64,000 bases of DNA from Exiguobacterium aurantiacum (lineage in GTDB: Bacteria; Bacillota; Bacilli; Exiguobacteriales; Exiguobacteriaceae): the NCBI RefSeq assembly GCF_024362205.1, contig NZ_CP101462.1:462501-526500 (forward strand), given 5' to 3'. The translations under genes were made by a program, and so were the position numbers. Shown here piece by piece: positions 24,729 through 33,989 of this stretch (position 1 is the stretch's first letter; each line of letters starts with the position of its first letter). Below the pieces are notes generated by a model. The model saw only the letters and a list, made by a program, of their open reading frames with translations. It was not told the origin of the DNA and did not search any database.

Positions 24729-25709
24729 TCATAACGCACCGACGACCGCATGCGGCACGTACGGTTCTTCGAGCGAAGCGATTTCGTCCGCTGTCAGCGT
24801 GACGTTCAAAGCACCGACGGCCTCGTCCAAATGACGCGCTTTCGTGGCGCCGACGATCGGTGACGTGACCGTGTCTTGTTGTAGGAGCCAAGCGAGGGCG
24901 ACTTGCGTCCGGGTGATTCCGCGCGTCTCGGCGATCGCGGCGACTCGTTCGATGATGAGCCGGTCGGCGTCCATCGTCGCGTCATACTTCGAACGTTGAA
25001 TCACATCCGTCTCGGAGCGGTGGGTCACGGTCGACACGTCGCGTGTCAGGCGCCCCGAGGCGAGCGGACTGTACGGCGTCACACCGATCCGTTCTTCACG
25101 GCAGAGCGGCAGCATTTCACGCTCTTCTTCCCGATAAATCAAGTTCAAATGGTTTTGCATCGACACGAACCGGGTCCAGTTGTTCCGTTCCGCCACGTGG
25201 AGCGCTTTTTGAAACTGCCAGGCGTACATTGCTGATGCGCCGATATATCGGGCCTTCCCGGACTTGACGACGTCATGGAGCGCCTCCATCGTCTCTTCAA
25301 TCGGCGTATCGTAATCCCAGCGATGGATGATATACAGGTCGACATAGTCGGTCTCGAGCCGTTTCAAGCTATGGTCGATCTCGGACAGAATCGCCTTCCG
25401 CGACAACCCGCCACCGTTCGGGCCGTCGTGCATCCGACCGTGAACTTTTGTCGCGAGCACGATCTCGTCCCGGTTCGCATAATCACGAAGCGCACGTCCG
25501 ACATACTCCTCACTCGTGCCTTTCGAGTAGATGTTCGCCGTGTCAAAGAAGTTGATGCCGAGGTCAAGCGCTTGTTTGATGATCGGACGGGTCGCTGCCT
25601 CATCGAGCACCCAGTCGTGGATCCATCGGTTCGCATCGCCGAAGCCCATGCAACCGAGACAGAGACGCGAGACGTCGAGTCCCGTATTGCCAAGTTTTAC
25701 GTATTCCAT
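24729..25709 (-). CDS. Aldo/keto reductase
   Basis: 326-aa NADPH-dependent oxidoreductase of the YajO type. Catalytic tetrad visible: Asp in FFDTANIYS, Tyr in the same motif, Lys in LATKVHG, His in YIIHRWDYD. Cofactor end: SPIVGATKARHLDEAV. AAGGAGG precedes the ATG. The small gene upstream on the same strand is 13 bp away, and the AraC-type regulator is divergent, so it probably belongs to an aldehyde-stress pair as in E. coli YqhC with its reductases (inference). Confidence 0.88.
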   Translation of the reverse strand: MEYVKLGNTGLDVSRLCLGCMGFGDANRWIHDWVLDEAATRPIIKQALDLGINFFDTANIYSKGTSEEYVGRALRDYANRDEIVLATKVHGRMHDGPNGGGLSRKAILSEIDHSLKRLETDYVDLYIIHRWDYDTPIEETMEALHDVVKSGKARYIGASAMYAWQFQKALHVAERNNWTRFVSMQNHLNLIYREEEREMLPLCREERIGVTPYSPLASGRLTRDVSTVTHRSETDVIQRSKYDATMDADRLIIERVAAIAETRGITRTQVALAWLLQQDTVTSPIVGATKARHLDEAVGALNVTLTADEIASLEEPYVPHAVVGAL

Positions 25710-25722
25710 ATGAAATCCTCCT

Positions 25723-25965
25723 TCAAAGTTTATGTGTGGAGAGGAATCGTTCGAACTCCTCCACGGTACTGTCGTCGTTGACGGTCAATCGTAATTCGGC
25801 ATGAGTGCCAAGCGGAATCGCCAACGCCTCGACAAGTGCCTCCGGTGTCGGTTCGAGTCGGAATGAATCGAGCCGAATCGTCGCGTCATGGGTCAGCAAG
25901 TAACGCGTGAGAAACGCCGCGAAACCGCGTTCGATTGTCACGTGATACGTCTTTTCCATGTCCAT
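25723..25965 (-). CDS. Unknown 80-aa protein
   Basis: Small acidic soluble protein (MDMEKTYHVTIERGFAAFL at the start, ELRLTVNDDSTVEEFERFL near the end), alternating strand and helix, no Cys, no membrane helix. GGAGGGGAATGGACATGG gives a good ribosome site. First gene of a two-gene unit with the aldo/keto reductase. Family not recognised. Confidence 0.6.
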   Translation of the reverse strand: MDMEKTYHVTIERGFAAFLTRYLLTHDATIRLDSFRLEPTPEALVEALAIPLGTHAELRLTVNDDSTVEEFERFLSTHKL

Positions 25966-26051
25966 TCCCCTCCTTTGCCATCAGTATGAAGCGGGAAGCA
26001 GGACGAGCGTTAGCGCGTTCATGTCGTGTTTTTGCCTAATCCTCTCAACAG

Positions 26052-26068
26052 GATGGACAGGCCTCGTC
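26052..26068. promoter_or_regulatory. Imperfect dyad upstream of the AraC-type gene
   Basis: TGGACAGGCCTCGTCCA has arms TGGAC/GTCCA around AGGCCT. It lies between the divergent genes, followed by a possible -10 (TATACT) near 26092. Candidate operator; low confidence. Confidence 0.3.
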
Positions 26069-26115
26069 CAAGAAAACAATCTGCCGTATACTGAAGGGGA
26101 GAAAACCGAGGGGGG

Positions 26116-26997
26116 ATGGGCGACATCGAGACACGACTGGAATTGATTGAGATCATTACACGACACATACCGGGGGACGGGGTGCATCCGACGATTGTTC
26201 CGGCGCTGACGTTCATTCATGAATCGATGGTGACCGAGCCGATCACCCGCGTCAATGAACCGTCGTTTTGCCTAATCCTGCAGGGTGGCAAAGAGATGTT
26301 GTTCGGTGACGAACGGCTCGTCTACGAGGGCGGACATTACCTCGTCGCCTCGGTCGACTTGCCTGTGACGGGTCAAGTGACGAAAGCGAGCACAGAACTG
26401 CCATACGTGGCACTGAAACTCGAGTTGACGATTGATGACTTGATCGATGCCGTCGGACACGTCGAACTGACCGAACCGCGTGAACCGAAGCGAGGCATGT
26501 ATATCGCCGATGCCGACGAGGCGTTGTTCGATGTCGCGCTCCGGCTCGCCCGTCTCGTCGACACACCGGATCACGTGGCACTCGCGCCGCTTTATAAGCG
26601 CGAGCTCCTGTATTGGGTGGCGCAAGGGTCGAACGGGGAGATGCTGCGGCAGTTGGCGTTTGAAGGGAGTCAGGCGTTCCGCATCAAACGCGTCATCGAC
26701 CATTTGATGACCCATTTCAACGAGACGATTCGGAGTGAGGAGTTGGCCCGCGTCGCCAATATGAGCGTCTCGACGCTCCACCGTCATTTCAAGGAAGTGA
26801 CGGCGATGAGCCCGCTCCAATTCCAAAAGCAGTTGCGGCTCCAAGAGGCGAGACGGCTGTTGCTCATGCAGGCGACGGACGTGGGCGAGGCGGCGTTCCA
26901 GGTCGGCTATGAGAGCCAATCGCAGTTCAGCCGCGAGTATGCCCGGTTGTTCGGGCTGTCGCCTCGGGCCGACGTGCGGCAACAACGACAGCTTTGA
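26116..26997 (+). CDS. AraC-family regulator (YqhC-like)
   Basis: 293 aa: N-terminal AraC_N/cupin-type sensor (PSFCLILQGGKEMLFGD, GHYLVASVDLPVTGQV) and C-terminal double helix-turn-helix (ELARVANMSVSTLHRHFKEV, AAFQVGYESQSQFSREYARL). This architecture matches YqhC, the E. coli activator of aldehyde reductases, and the divergent aldo/keto reductase supports a similar role. GAGGGG precedes the ATG. Confidence 0.83.
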   Translation: MGDIETRLELIEIITRHIPGDGVHPTIVPALTFIHESMVTEPITRVNEPSFCLILQGGKEMLFGDERLVYEGGHYLVASVDLPVTGQVTKASTELPYVALKLELTIDDLIDAVGHVELTEPREPKRGMYIADADEALFDVALRLARLVDTPDHVALAPLYKRELLYWVAQGSNGEMLRQLAFEGSQAFRIKRVIDHLMTHFNETIRSEELARVANMSVSTLHRHFKEVTAMSPLQFQKQLRLQEARRLLLMQATDVGEAAFQVGYESQSQFSREYARLFGLSPRADVRQQRQL

Positions 26998-27070
26998 CAA
27001 AGGAAATGCGCGAGCGGTATGCTTGAGGGGAAAATGACATGCATCAGGATTGTTACTGAATCATCAGGCA

Positions 27071-27113
27071 AAACCTAAACTGGGCGCACGCGTTGCGTCT
27101 GGTTTAGGTTTTT
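27071..27113 (+). terminator. Terminator of the AraC-type gene
   Basis: AAACCTAAAC and GTTTAGGTTT pair around an inner GCGCA/TGCGT stem, followed by TTTCTTG; located between the regulator and the HAD gene. Confidence 0.75.
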
Positions 27114-27142
27114 CTTGTGTTCAGGACAAAAAGGAGGACATT

Positions 27143-27979
27143 ATGCGACACATCATCTTTTTAGACGTCGACGGCACGCTCGTCGATGACCACGGCAACA
27201 TCCCGGAATCAGCCAAACGGGCCGTCCGACAGGCGCGACAGAACGGCCATCTCGTCTTCTTATCGACCGGGCGCTCGAAGGCCGAGCTGTTCTCGGACAT
27301 TCTCGACGTCGGCTTTGATGGCATCATCGGGGCGGCCGGAGGCTACATCGAGCTCGAGGAGAAAGTGCTGTACCATCAACAAGTCTCGACGGACGACCTG
27401 AGCCACCTCATCTCGTTCTTCACTGAACACGGCATCGACTTCTATCTCGAGTCGAACGACGGCCTGTTCGCCGGCGGCAACGCCAAGGCGCGCGTGGCGA
27501 CGATGATCGACGAGTTGATGGCGGACAATCCGGAAGCGAGCGCGACGATCGAGCGCGGCTTAAAGCCATTCCATGACGCGATGATGGAAGGGGTCGACCT
27601 CGTCCGTCCCGACGTGAACAAAATCTCGTTCCTCGGCTCATCCGTCCCACTCGACGTGATCCAACAAGAGTTCGCATCCCGCTTCACCGTCATCCCGAGC
27701 ACGGTCGCCGTATTCGGGGCCAACAGCGGGGAGCTGTCCATCCCGGGTGTCAACAAAGCGACGGCGATTGCGACGTTGCTCGAACATCTAGGGCTCGAGC
27801 GAGCGCAGACGTTCGCCTACGGGGACGGGTTGAACGACATCGAGATGCTCGAATACGTCAAGGTCGGTGTCGCCATGGGGAACGCCAAACCCGAGGTCAA
27901 GCGCGTCGCGGACGACGTGACGGATGCGTGTGATCAAGACGGACTCTTCAATAGCTTTAGAAAATATGGACTGATGTAA
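27143..27979 (+). CDS. HAD-family (Cof-type) phosphatase
   Basis: 278-aa HAD hydrolase with a C2b cap. Motif I FLDVDGTLVDD (nucleophile Asp), motif II LSTGRSK, motif III Lys region in VRPDVNKISF and GVNKATAI, motif IV YGDGLNDIEML. I chose ATG 27143 with AAGGAGG upstream; the longer in-frame start falls in the preceding terminator. Sugar-phosphate or flavin-precursor phosphatase are typical activities; the substrate is unknown. Confidence 0.87.
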   Translation: MRHIIFLDVDGTLVDDHGNIPESAKRAVRQARQNGHLVFLSTGRSKAELFSDILDVGFDGIIGAAGGYIELEEKVLYHQQVSTDDLSHLISFFTEHGIDFYLESNDGLFAGGNAKARVATMIDELMADNPEASATIERGLKPFHDAMMEGVDLVRPDVNKISFLGSSVPLDVIQQEFASRFTVIPSTVAVFGANSGELSIPGVNKATAIATLLEHLGLERAQTFAYGDGLNDIEMLEYVKVGVAMGNAKPEVKRVADDVTDACDQDGLFNSFRKYGLM

Positions 27980-27988
27980 CTGGTAATT

Positions 27989-28018
27989 GAGGCCGTCTTC
28001 GGAGACGGTCTCTTTTTT
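27989..28018 (+). terminator. Terminator of the HAD gene
   Basis: GAGGCCGTCT-TCGG-AGACGGTCTC stem-loop followed by six T. Confidence 0.9.
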
Positions 28019-28022
28019 ATGG

Positions 28023-28069
28023 TTGCATTTTGGATAAACTTCAATTAATATCGTTTCATAGCTAACGAT
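28023..28069 (+). promoter_or_regulatory. marR-tyrZ promoter with overlapping inverted repeat
   Basis: TTGCAT (28023-28028), 17-bp spacer, TAATAT (28046-28051). ATCGTT (28050-28055) and AACGAT (28064-28069) form an inverted repeat over the start site, fitting autorepression by the MarR-type protein. Confidence 0.65.
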
Positions 28070-28083
28070 TAAGGAGGACGCAG

Positions 28084-28593
28084 ATGAGACACGACCAGCG
28101 AGAACTAGAATGGGACGACCGATTCAAACTTTTTGTAGATGAATTCGATCGTGATGCCATAGCAATTTTGACATCGATTGATCATTTTGCACACACGATG
28201 AGAAGTCACTTTGAGAATCAAGTGCTCGTTCATTATCGTCTATCTTGGACCGCCTTCGCGATTCTTTACGAACTGTTCATCCACGGAAAGCTAGAAGTGC
28301 GTGATTTAGCGGGCAAAATTGGTATCAGTAAGGCCACGGTCAGTAATGTGTCAAAGACGCTTGAGAAGAATGGCTATTGCGGACGTGAGAGCGACAAAAA
28401 AGATCGCCGTATGACACGACTATTTTTGACCGAATCCGGTGAAGAGACAGTAGCGACACTATACCCGAAGTTCCATGCGGAGGAACGCCGACTCGTCCGA
28501 CATTTGGACACGGGTGAGAAAAAGACATTGCTTCGATTATTAAACAAAATGAACGACAAAGGAGAGAGTGAGTCGAATGAGACAGACGTTTGA
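28084..28593 (+). CDS. MarR-family regulator (YwaE-like)
   Basis: 169-aa winged-helix regulator: N-terminal dimerisation helix, HTH region [20 protein letters not shown], wing [29 protein letters not shown] precedes the ATG. Its end overlaps the start of tyrZ by 17 bp, so the two are co-translated. A MarR-type gene (ywaE) is also tied to tyrZ in Bacillus subtilis, where the pair guards against D-tyrosine misuse; the same role is inferred here. Confidence 0.85.
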   Translation: MRHDQRELEWDDRFKLFVDEFDRDAIAILTSIDHFAHTMRSHFENQVLVHYRLSWTAFAILYELFIHGKLEVRDLAGKIGISKATVSNVSKTLEKNGYCGRESDKKDRRMTRLFLTESGEETVATLYPKFHAEERRLVRHLDTGEKKTLLRLLNKMNDKGESESNETDV

Positions 28594-29827
28594 AGAGATG
28601 ACACTGACCGATGAGCAGTTACTGGAAGTCGAGAGGCAGATGGCTGAATACACGCAAGGGGTGGACGACATCATTCCTACCGAAGAGCTGAGGATGAAAG
28701 TAGCGAAATCGCTGCTCAATAATCGTCCACTCAAGGTCAAGCTCGGCCTCGATCCCTCGGCGCCCGATATTCATTTAGGACACACTGTCGTGTTAAACAA
28801 GATTCGCCAATTTCAAGAAAACGGTCATGAGATTCACTTGATTATTGGTGATTTCACTGGAAAGATTGGAGACCCGACCGGGAAATCAACCGCACGGGTC
28901 CAACTGACGGATGAAGTGGTCAAACAAAATGCGCAAACGTATTTTGATCAATTCGGCAAGCTGATCGATATGGACCGTGTCGTCCTGCACTATAATTCAA
29001 AATGGTTGAAAGGACTCAGCCTCGAGGATGTCATCGGCCTAGCCGGTAAAATCACAGTCGCTCGTATGATTGAACGGGATGATTTCGAGGAACGGCTCGC
29101 CCTTGGTAAACCGATTTCCCTCCATGAGTTCTTTTACCCCCTATTGCAAGGGTATGACTCGATTCATCTCGAAAGCGATATTGAAATTGGAGGAACCGAT
29201 CAACATTTCAACATCTTGATGGGACGACATTTCCAAGAAAAGTTCAGACGAGAAAAACAAGTCGCCATCTTGATGCCGCTTTTAGAAGGGCTCGATGGGG
29301 TCGAGAAGATGTCGAAATCAAAACACAACTACATCGGTATCGATGAGTCACCCGCGGACATGTATGGGAAGACGATGTCGCTTCCGGATGAGCTCATGCC
29401 AAAGTTTTTCACGTTGGCAACCGGATTCCCACAAGAAACGATTGAGGCGACGTTACGCGCACTCTTGTCAGGGAGCTTACACCCACGAGATGCGAAAATG
29501 AAACTCGCTAAACGGTTCGTCGAGCTATACCACGGCGAAGAGGCGGCGGAACAAGCCGAACAAGGTTTCAAACGAGTGTTTCAGCTTCGATTATTGCCGG
29601 AGGATATGGAACAACGAAAAATTTCAGATGGCGAATCTTTGACGTTACTTGAGGCAGTCATGAAGTTCGACTTATTCTCTTCAAAGAGTGAGGCGAGGCG
29701 CATGATTGCCGGCGGTGGAGTCCGCATCAATGGGGACAAACAAACGGATGGCGACGCGCCGATTCTACTCAAAGCCGGTATGATTCTACAAGTCGGTAAA
29801 CGTAAGTTCATTCAACTGAAAGACTAA
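28577..29827 (+). CDS. tyrZ: Tyrosyl-tRNA synthetase, TyrZ type
   Basis: Class I aminoacyl-tRNA synthetase, 416 aa. Seen: HIGH-type motif PDIHLGHT, the tyrosine-binding region [32 protein letters not shown] in [10 protein letters not shown], and a C-terminal S4 RNA-binding domain ([18 protein letters not shown]). KMSKS rather than KFGKS and the MarR partner point to TyrZ, the second enzyme of Bacilli. GGAGAGAGTGAGTCG precedes ATG 28577. No T-box leader was seen upstream. Confidence 0.92.
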   Translation: MRQTFEEMTLTDEQLLEVERQMAEYTQGVDDIIPTEELRMKVAKSLLNNRPLKVKLGLDPSAPDIHLGHTVVLNKIRQFQENGHEIHLIIGDFTGKIGDPTGKSTARVQLTDEVVKQNAQTYFDQFGKLIDMDRVVLHYNSKWLKGLSLEDVIGLAGKITVARMIERDDFEERLALGKPISLHEFFYPLLQGYDSIHLESDIEIGGTDQHFNILMGRHFQEKFRREKQVAILMPLLEGLDGVEKMSKSKHNYIGIDESPADMYGKTMSLPDELMPKFFTLATGFPQETIEATLRALLSGSLHPRDAKMKLAKRFVELYHGEEAAEQAEQGFKRVFQLRLLPEDMEQRKISDGESLTLLEAVMKFDLFSSKSEARRMIAGGGVRINGDKQTDGDAPILLKAGMILQVGKRKFIQLKD

Positions 29828-29860
29828 ACAAGGGAAGCCCGTTTCGGGTTTCCCTTGTTT
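29826..29860. terminator. Bidirectional terminator tyrZ / Rrf2
   Basis: AAACAAGGGAAGCCCG and CGGGTTTCCCTTGTTT form a 16-bp perfect stem around TTT. Confidence 0.92.
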
Positions 29861-30288
29861 TACGTGCTCGTTTTATCCATGTCGTTGACGACATCGGCGA
29901 GGGTCACATGCTTCAACACAGACTCCATCGCCGATTGGGCATGGATGAAAATCGGTTCGATCGTCGCTTGGATATGTTGGCCGACGGGGCACGCTGGGTT
30001 CGGATTGTCATGGATACTGAACAGCTCATTCTCCTCAACAACACTGACGGCGCGATAGACGTCATAGAGCGAAATCTCGGTCAAGTCTTTCGTAAGTTTG
30101 GCTCCGGCGACGCCAGGCTTCACTTCGATCAAATCGGCTTTCTTCAACATGGCCATGATTTTTCGAATCAAGGCCGGGTTCGTGTTGACACTGCCGGCCA
30201 AAAAGTCAGACGAGGTGACACCGTCCTTATTGACCTCGATCAACGTCAAGATGTGAATGCCGACCGCGAAACGGCTACTGATGGACAT
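29860..30288 (-). CDS. Rrf2-family regulator (YwnA-like)
   Basis: 142-aa winged-helix regulator: MSISSRFAVGIHILTLIE at the N-terminus, recognition helix NTNPALIRKIMAMLKKADLI, wing GVAGAKL, and a single Cys in NPACPVGQHI instead of the three needed for an iron-sulfur cluster, as in YwnA. AAAGGTGG precedes the ATG. Divergent from qorB with shared -35 DNA and three operators, so it most likely represses both genes and may sense electrophiles or oxidants through the Cys. Confidence 0.87.
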   Translation of the reverse strand: MSISSRFAVGIHILTLIEVNKDGVTSSDFLAGSVNTNPALIRKIMAMLKKADLIEVKPGVAGAKLTKDLTEISLYDVYRAVSVVEENELFSIHDNPNPACPVGQHIQATIEPIFIHAQSAMESVLKHVTLADVVNDMDKTST

Positions 30289-30313
30289 AGGCCACCACCT
30301 TTCTGCGGAGTCA

Positions 30314-30413
30314 TGTAAGTGAATTGGTTACATCTTCAGTATAACAGGGAACAAACAATTGACAAACGAAGATGCTGTAACTATGATGATTACATGTAAC
30401 TGATTCAATTACA
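30314..30413. promoter_or_regulatory. Divergent promoters with three TGTAA-N9-TTACA operators
   Basis: Sites at 30314-30332, 30376-30394 and 30395-30413 all read TGTAA-N9-TTACA; the last two abut exactly. Plus promoter: TTGACA (30359-30364), 17 bp, TATGAT (30382-30387), covered by site 2, with site 3 at the start of transcription. Minus promoter: TTGTCA overlapping the same -35, 16 bp, TATACT (30338-30343), with site 1 just downstream. Strong candidate for Rrf2 control of both genes. Confidence 0.82.
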
Positions 30414-30435
30414 GGTTAAAAGGAGGAAATGATTC

Positions 30436-31296
30436 ATGAAATACTTAGTCACAGGTGCAACCGGAAAACTCGGTTCGAAAATTGTCGATGTGTTACTCAA
30501 ATCGGTACCCGCAAGTGAACTCGCGGTCAGTGTGCGCAACCCTGAAAAAGCAGAAGCACTGAAAGCGAAAGGGGTCGATGTACGCCACGGCGACTTCGAC
30601 AAGCCGGAGACGCTCGATGAGGCGTTCAAAGGTGTCGAACGACTGCTCATCATCTCGGCGGACGGGGACAACGACACCCGCATCCGTCAACATGCGAACG
30701 CCGTCGAGGCGGCTGAACGCGCAGGCGTATCGTTCATCGCCTATACGAGTCTCGCCGACGCGACAGATAGCCAAAACCTGATGGCACCACCGCATGTCGA
30801 GACGGAAGGCGCGATCGAACGGACGGGGATCCCGCATGCGTTCTTGCGCAACAACTGGTACTTAGAGAATGAGCTCGGCAGCATTCAAGGCGTGCTCGCC
30901 GGCGCACCTTGGGTGACGGCGGCCCGTGACGGAAAAGTCGGTTGGGCGCTGCAAGAAGACTACGCCGAAGCGATTGCGAACGTTCTGATGGCGGACGATT
31001 TCGAACAAGATATCTTCGAATTGTCAGGCCCGCTCCATACGCAAGCCGAACTCGTCGAGGCGCTCGGTGAAGTGCTCGGGCGCGAAGTGACGCTCCAAGA
31101 AGTGAGTAATGACGCTTACGCTGGCGTCATGCGCGGCGCCGGGGTGCCGGAAGGGGCGATTCCGATCGTCGTCGGCATTCAAGATAGCATCCGCAACGGC
31201 TCGCTCGAGGTCGAGTCGAACGATTTCGAGTTGGTGCTCGGTCGTCCGGTGACACCGCTCAAAGAGGCGCTTCAAAAGCTCGTTTCGACGTTATAA
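30436..31296 (+). CDS. qorB: NAD(P)H:quinone oxidoreductase, QorB/YtfG type
   Basis: 286 aa, atypical SDR closely matching E. coli QorB by eye. Seen: nucleotide loop YLVTGATGKLGSKIV with the complete TGATG, LLKSVPASELAVSVRNPEKA, FIAYTSLADA, FLRNNWYLEN, and the C-terminal VTLQEVSNDAYAG. It reduces quinones. AAAAGGAGG precedes the ATG. The divergent Rrf2 regulator takes the place of the HxlR-type regulator found next to ytfG in E. coli. Confidence 0.9.
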   Translation: MKYLVTGATGKLGSKIVDVLLKSVPASELAVSVRNPEKAEALKAKGVDVRHGDFDKPETLDEAFKGVERLLIISADGDNDTRIRQHANAVEAAERAGVSFIAYTSLADATDSQNLMAPPHVETEGAIERTGIPHAFLRNNWYLENELGSIQGVLAGAPWVTAARDGKVGWALQEDYAEAIANVLMADDFEQDIFELSGPLHTQAELVEALGEVLGREVTLQEVSNDAYAGVMRGAGVPEGAIPIVVGIQDSIRNGSLEVESNDFELVLGRPVTPLKEALQKLVSTL

Positions 31297-31305
31297 AACA
31301 TAGTG

Positions 31306-31343
31306 ACGTCACGTTTTCGATGATCGAGAACGTGATGTTTTTT
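31306..31343 (+). terminator. Terminator of qorB
   Basis: ACGTCACGTTTTCGA pairs with TCGAGAACGTGATGT (two G-T) around TGA, then a T-tract. Confidence 0.85.
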
Positions 31344-31450
31344 GATGATTGCTAGCGATTTGTCTTCACATATTTGGGCACACGTCATCCCCATCCCGTA
31401 TACTAGGAATAAATGGATAATCAGAAGTATACATAGGAAGGATGGATCAC

Positions 31451-31627
31451 ATGAAAAACATAGTATTTCTAACGGGCGTTGTCCTCAGTTTGCTCATTCT
31501 ATTTGGGTTGCGCTATGAGTTCCACGTGATTGGGGATGTGGGCTTTAGAATCGCGGCCATTCTCATGTTCGTATCGGTACTCATCGTTCGGTCGATTGCA
31601 AAAATTTCATTCTTCAGCCATTCATAA
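31451..31627 (+). CDS. Small membrane protein, 58 aa
   Basis: Two membrane helices (IVFLTGVVLSLLILFGL and FRIAAILMFVSVLIV) joined by a short loop, with a basic/aromatic tail. ATG 31451 is preferred to ATG 31442, because AGGAAGG lies just before 31442 and 9 nt before 31451. A single gene between two terminators. Function unknown. Confidence 0.65.
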   Translation: MKNIVFLTGVVLSLLILFGLRYEFHVIGDVGFRIAAILMFVSVLIVRSIAKISFFSHS

Positions 31628-31664
31628 AAACAGACCGCGAATCGACATTCGCGGTCTGTTTTTT
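31626..31664. terminator. Bidirectional terminator
   Basis: AAAAACAGACCGCGAAT and ATTCGCGGTCTGTTTTT flank CGAC; perfect stem between convergent genes. Confidence 0.92.
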
Positions 31665-33189
31665 AGTTGGCCCGGGCTTCGAGCTGACCGGTCACATCTT
31701 CTAACGTACTCGCGGTCGAAGCGAGTCGGTCCGACATATGACTCAACTCTTTTTGGATGGCGACTTGTTCCTCGGTGGCGGCAGCGACGTGCTGGATCTG
31801 TTGCTGCAGTTCGCTCGCCGCTCGTTTCGTCGTCGCGAGACGTGATTCGAGCGTCTCCATCTGCGACGTCACACGTTGACGCGTCTCTTGAATCGAGCTG
31901 ATTTGACCGTCGATCTCGGATACGTCCTCGGTCAAACGATGGAAGACGGCAGTCACATCGGCCGAGACAGTTTGACAGTTCTCGGTCGCGCGTTTGAACA
32001 ACTGTGCCGAATCGCGGACGACGGTCGTGTCATCCATCAGTCCACCGAGAACGCGGGTCATCTCGGCCGCATAATCTCGGGACTGGACGGCGAGCTTGCC
32101 GACTTCAGAAGCGACGACGGCGAAACCACGCCCAGCGTCACCGGCCCGGGCTGCTTCAATCGAGGCGTTCAAAGCCAGCATGTTCGTCTGGTCGCTGATT
32201 GTCTCGACGTGTTGCAGGATGGCTTGAATCTCGGTCGACCGGTTCGACATCGTCGTGACGACGTGTTCGAGTCGTTCGGACTCACTAATGATTTCTTCGA
32301 CTTTCGTTTCCATCCGTTGCATGTCACCGTTCCCGGCTAGTGCGTCGGCCGCGATGCGTGACGAGGCGGCAGCTGTTTGCCCCATCCGTTCCTGGATGAG
32401 CGCCGTGAGGGAGCGAATCGATTGAATCTCATCGGCCCCGTGGTTCATCGACGTCTCTTGCTCGGTCGCGTGCGCGACGATCGGATCGACCGTGACGGCG
32501 ATTTGTTCCCCGGACTCGAGCGACTGGTTGGCCGCTGTCTCGAGTTCGGTCGCATGCGTCTTCAATGTCATGACGAGTTGACTCGCATCAGTGACCGCTT
32601 GCTTCAGCAAACGGCGCGTCTCGTCTTCCTGTGCTTTGAGACGCGACGACTCAAGGTTACGGAAATGAATCTGCGCGACGAGCACGGCGCTCAGCAAGAC
32701 GAGATAGACCGCATGGACGAGCAATAGGCTGAACGGATAGTCGGCCGTCCCGCAGATGATTTCGGGGACTAAAAAGTAGCCGACCAGATGTTGCACGGCG
32801 AAGATGACGGTGCTGTAGATGATCAAGTCGATACGACGCATGAACGACAAGATGGCCAAGACGACGAAAATCGAGAAGTGATATTCGACGAGCCCTTGAC
32901 CGCCGGCGACGGTCGAGATACTCGCGAACGTGAGCGTCAGCATCATCAAGTGCGGGAACCAGTGCGCTTTGACCCGCTGGCTGACGACCATGGCGATCAA
33001 TAGCACGATCGGAACGGCGAACAGGACCCATGTCGCGATGGGATATGCGTAGCCGACGGAGCCGTTCCGGAGCACGGTGTACGTATAGGCGAAATCGGTG
33101 AAGCGGTGGAGCAGGTGAACGATGACAGACGTAAGGACGATGACGAACGTGGTGACGAGCATCAATTGATTGCGTTTTTCAGAACTCAT
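31663..33189 (-). CDS. Methyl-accepting chemotaxis protein with multi-helix membrane sensor
   Basis: 508-aa chemoreceptor. The N-terminal third holds about six membrane helices with little extracellular sequence, including [20 protein letters not shown] and [18 protein letters not shown]; the rest is a coiled-coil signalling domain whose tip reads [20 protein letters not shown] and [15 protein letters not shown]. No HAMP domain is obvious. I chose ATG 33189 with GGGGG 7 nt upstream. The conserved EYHF motif inside the membrane suggests sensing of a membrane-soluble or heme-bound signal (inference). A motility-factor promoter lies upstream. Confidence 0.85.
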   Translation of the reverse strand: MSSEKRNQLMLVTTFVIVLTSVIVHLLHRFTDFAYTYTVLRNGSVGYAYPIATWVLFAVPIVLLIAMVVSQRVKAHWFPHLMMLTLTFASISTVAGGQGLVEYHFSIFVVLAILSFMRRIDLIIYSTVIFAVQHLVGYFLVPEIICGTADYPFSLLLVHAVYLVLLSAVLVAQIHFRNLESSRLKAQEDETRRLLKQAVTDASQLVMTLKTHATELETAANQSLESGEQIAVTVDPIVAHATEQETSMNHGADEIQSIRSLTALIQERMGQTAAASSRIAADALAGNGDMQRMETKVEEIISESERLEHVVTTMSNRSTEIQAILQHVETISDQTNMLALNASIEAARAGDAGRGFAVVASEVGKLAVQSRDYAAEMTRVLGGLMDDTTVVRDSAQLFKRATENCQTVSADVTAVFHRLTEDVSEIDGQISSIQETRQRVTSQMETLESRLATTKRAASELQQQIQHVAAATEEQVAIQKELSHMSDRLASTASTLEDVTGQLEARAN

Positions 33190-33228
33190 ACAGTTTCCCC
33201 CTGATAATAGGTCGATATAGCTACTCAT

Positions 33229-33255
33229 TTATCGTCCGATTGACACGAATGTTTA
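33229..33255 (-). promoter_or_regulatory. Sigma-D-type promoter of the chemoreceptor gene
   Basis: On the minus strand TAAA (33252-33255), 15-nt spacer, GACGATAA (33229-33236), close to the Bacillus sigma-D consensus TAAA-N15-GCCGATAT; 40 nt before the ATG. Confidence 0.65.
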
Positions 33256-33275
33256 TCGTTTTTACGTGTCGGCGC

Positions 33276-33304
33276 AAAAAAAAGAGAAGCCAATGTGCTT
33301 CTCT
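33276..33304 (-). terminator. Terminator of the TVP38 gene
   Basis: AGAGAAGC (33283-33290) and GCTTCTCT (33297-33304); eight A on the plus strand give the U-tract. The hairpin includes the stop codon end. Confidence 0.8.
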
Positions 33305-33989
33305 AGTCTGTAGTGAGCCCGAGCCATCGTTTGACCGGTTCGCGGAAATAGTAAGTGACACCAATCAACGTGACGAAGACGAGGGCGGCGATGACGACCA
33401 AGGTGATGCTTCCCGAGGCGAGACTCGCACCGAGGAAACTGTAGGCGAGCGTCCCCGGGATCATACCGAGCACAGTCGCGAGGATGAACGATTTGAATTT
33501 AACTTTGGCGATTCCGCCGGCATAACTGAGCAAATCGAAGCTGACGAGCGGGATGAGCCGCAATATGAACACGTACAGGAAGCCGCGCTGTTCCATCTGT
33601 GTGAACAGTTTCTCCGACCACGGATAACTCTCGACCTTGAGCACCGAACGGCCGAACAGTCGGGCCATGACGTAACCGGTAACGGCCGCGGCCGTCGCCC
33701 CGAACAAGATATAGAGGACACCCGGCCATACCCCGAAGGCGAGGCCGGCCCCGAGCGACAGCACGGACGTCGGCAAGAAGATGAGCGGGCCGATCGCGTA
33801 AATGAGAAAGAAGACGACCGGACCCCACCAGCCGAACGACAGCACGATGTCACGGACATCAGACGGGCGCAGCTCGTAATGGACATGTGTGATATAGAAG
33901 ATGCTCCCGAATACGGCGAGCATGAGACTGAGTTTGAGCCAGCGTGGCACGCGAATCATTCCTTTCGAATCGATCAGTCTTTTTTTCAT
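33303..33989 (-). CDS. TVP38/TMEM64-family membrane protein
   Basis: 228-aa membrane protein of the DedA-related VTT family, linked to lipid scrambling and envelope maintenance. Seen: GPLIFLPTSVLSLGAGLAFG with re-entrant loop character, and the conserved FILRLIPLVSFDLLSYAGGIA segment with its Arg and Asp, then GMIPGTLAYSFLGASLA. The ATG at 33989 has a weak ribosome site; GTG 33950, with AAAGGA 9 nt upstream, would give a 215-aa protein and is a serious alternative. Confidence 0.85.
   Translation of the reverse strand: MKKRLIDSKGMIRVPRWLKLSLMLAVFGSIFYITHVHYELRPSDVRDIVLSFGWWGPVVFFLIYAIGPLIFLPTSVLSLGAGLAFGVWPGVLYILFGATAAAVTGYVMARLFGRSVLKVESYPWSEKLFTQMEQRGFLYVFILRLIPLVSFDLLSYAGGIAKVKFKSFILATVLGMIPGTLAYSFLGASLASGSITLVVIAALVFVTLIGVTYYFREPVKRWLGLTTD

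Noticed and set aside
28013-28083. T-box riboswitch before marR-tyrZ
   Set aside because: The 71-bp region holds only a promoter and an inverted repeat; no T-box sequence or specifier stem fits.
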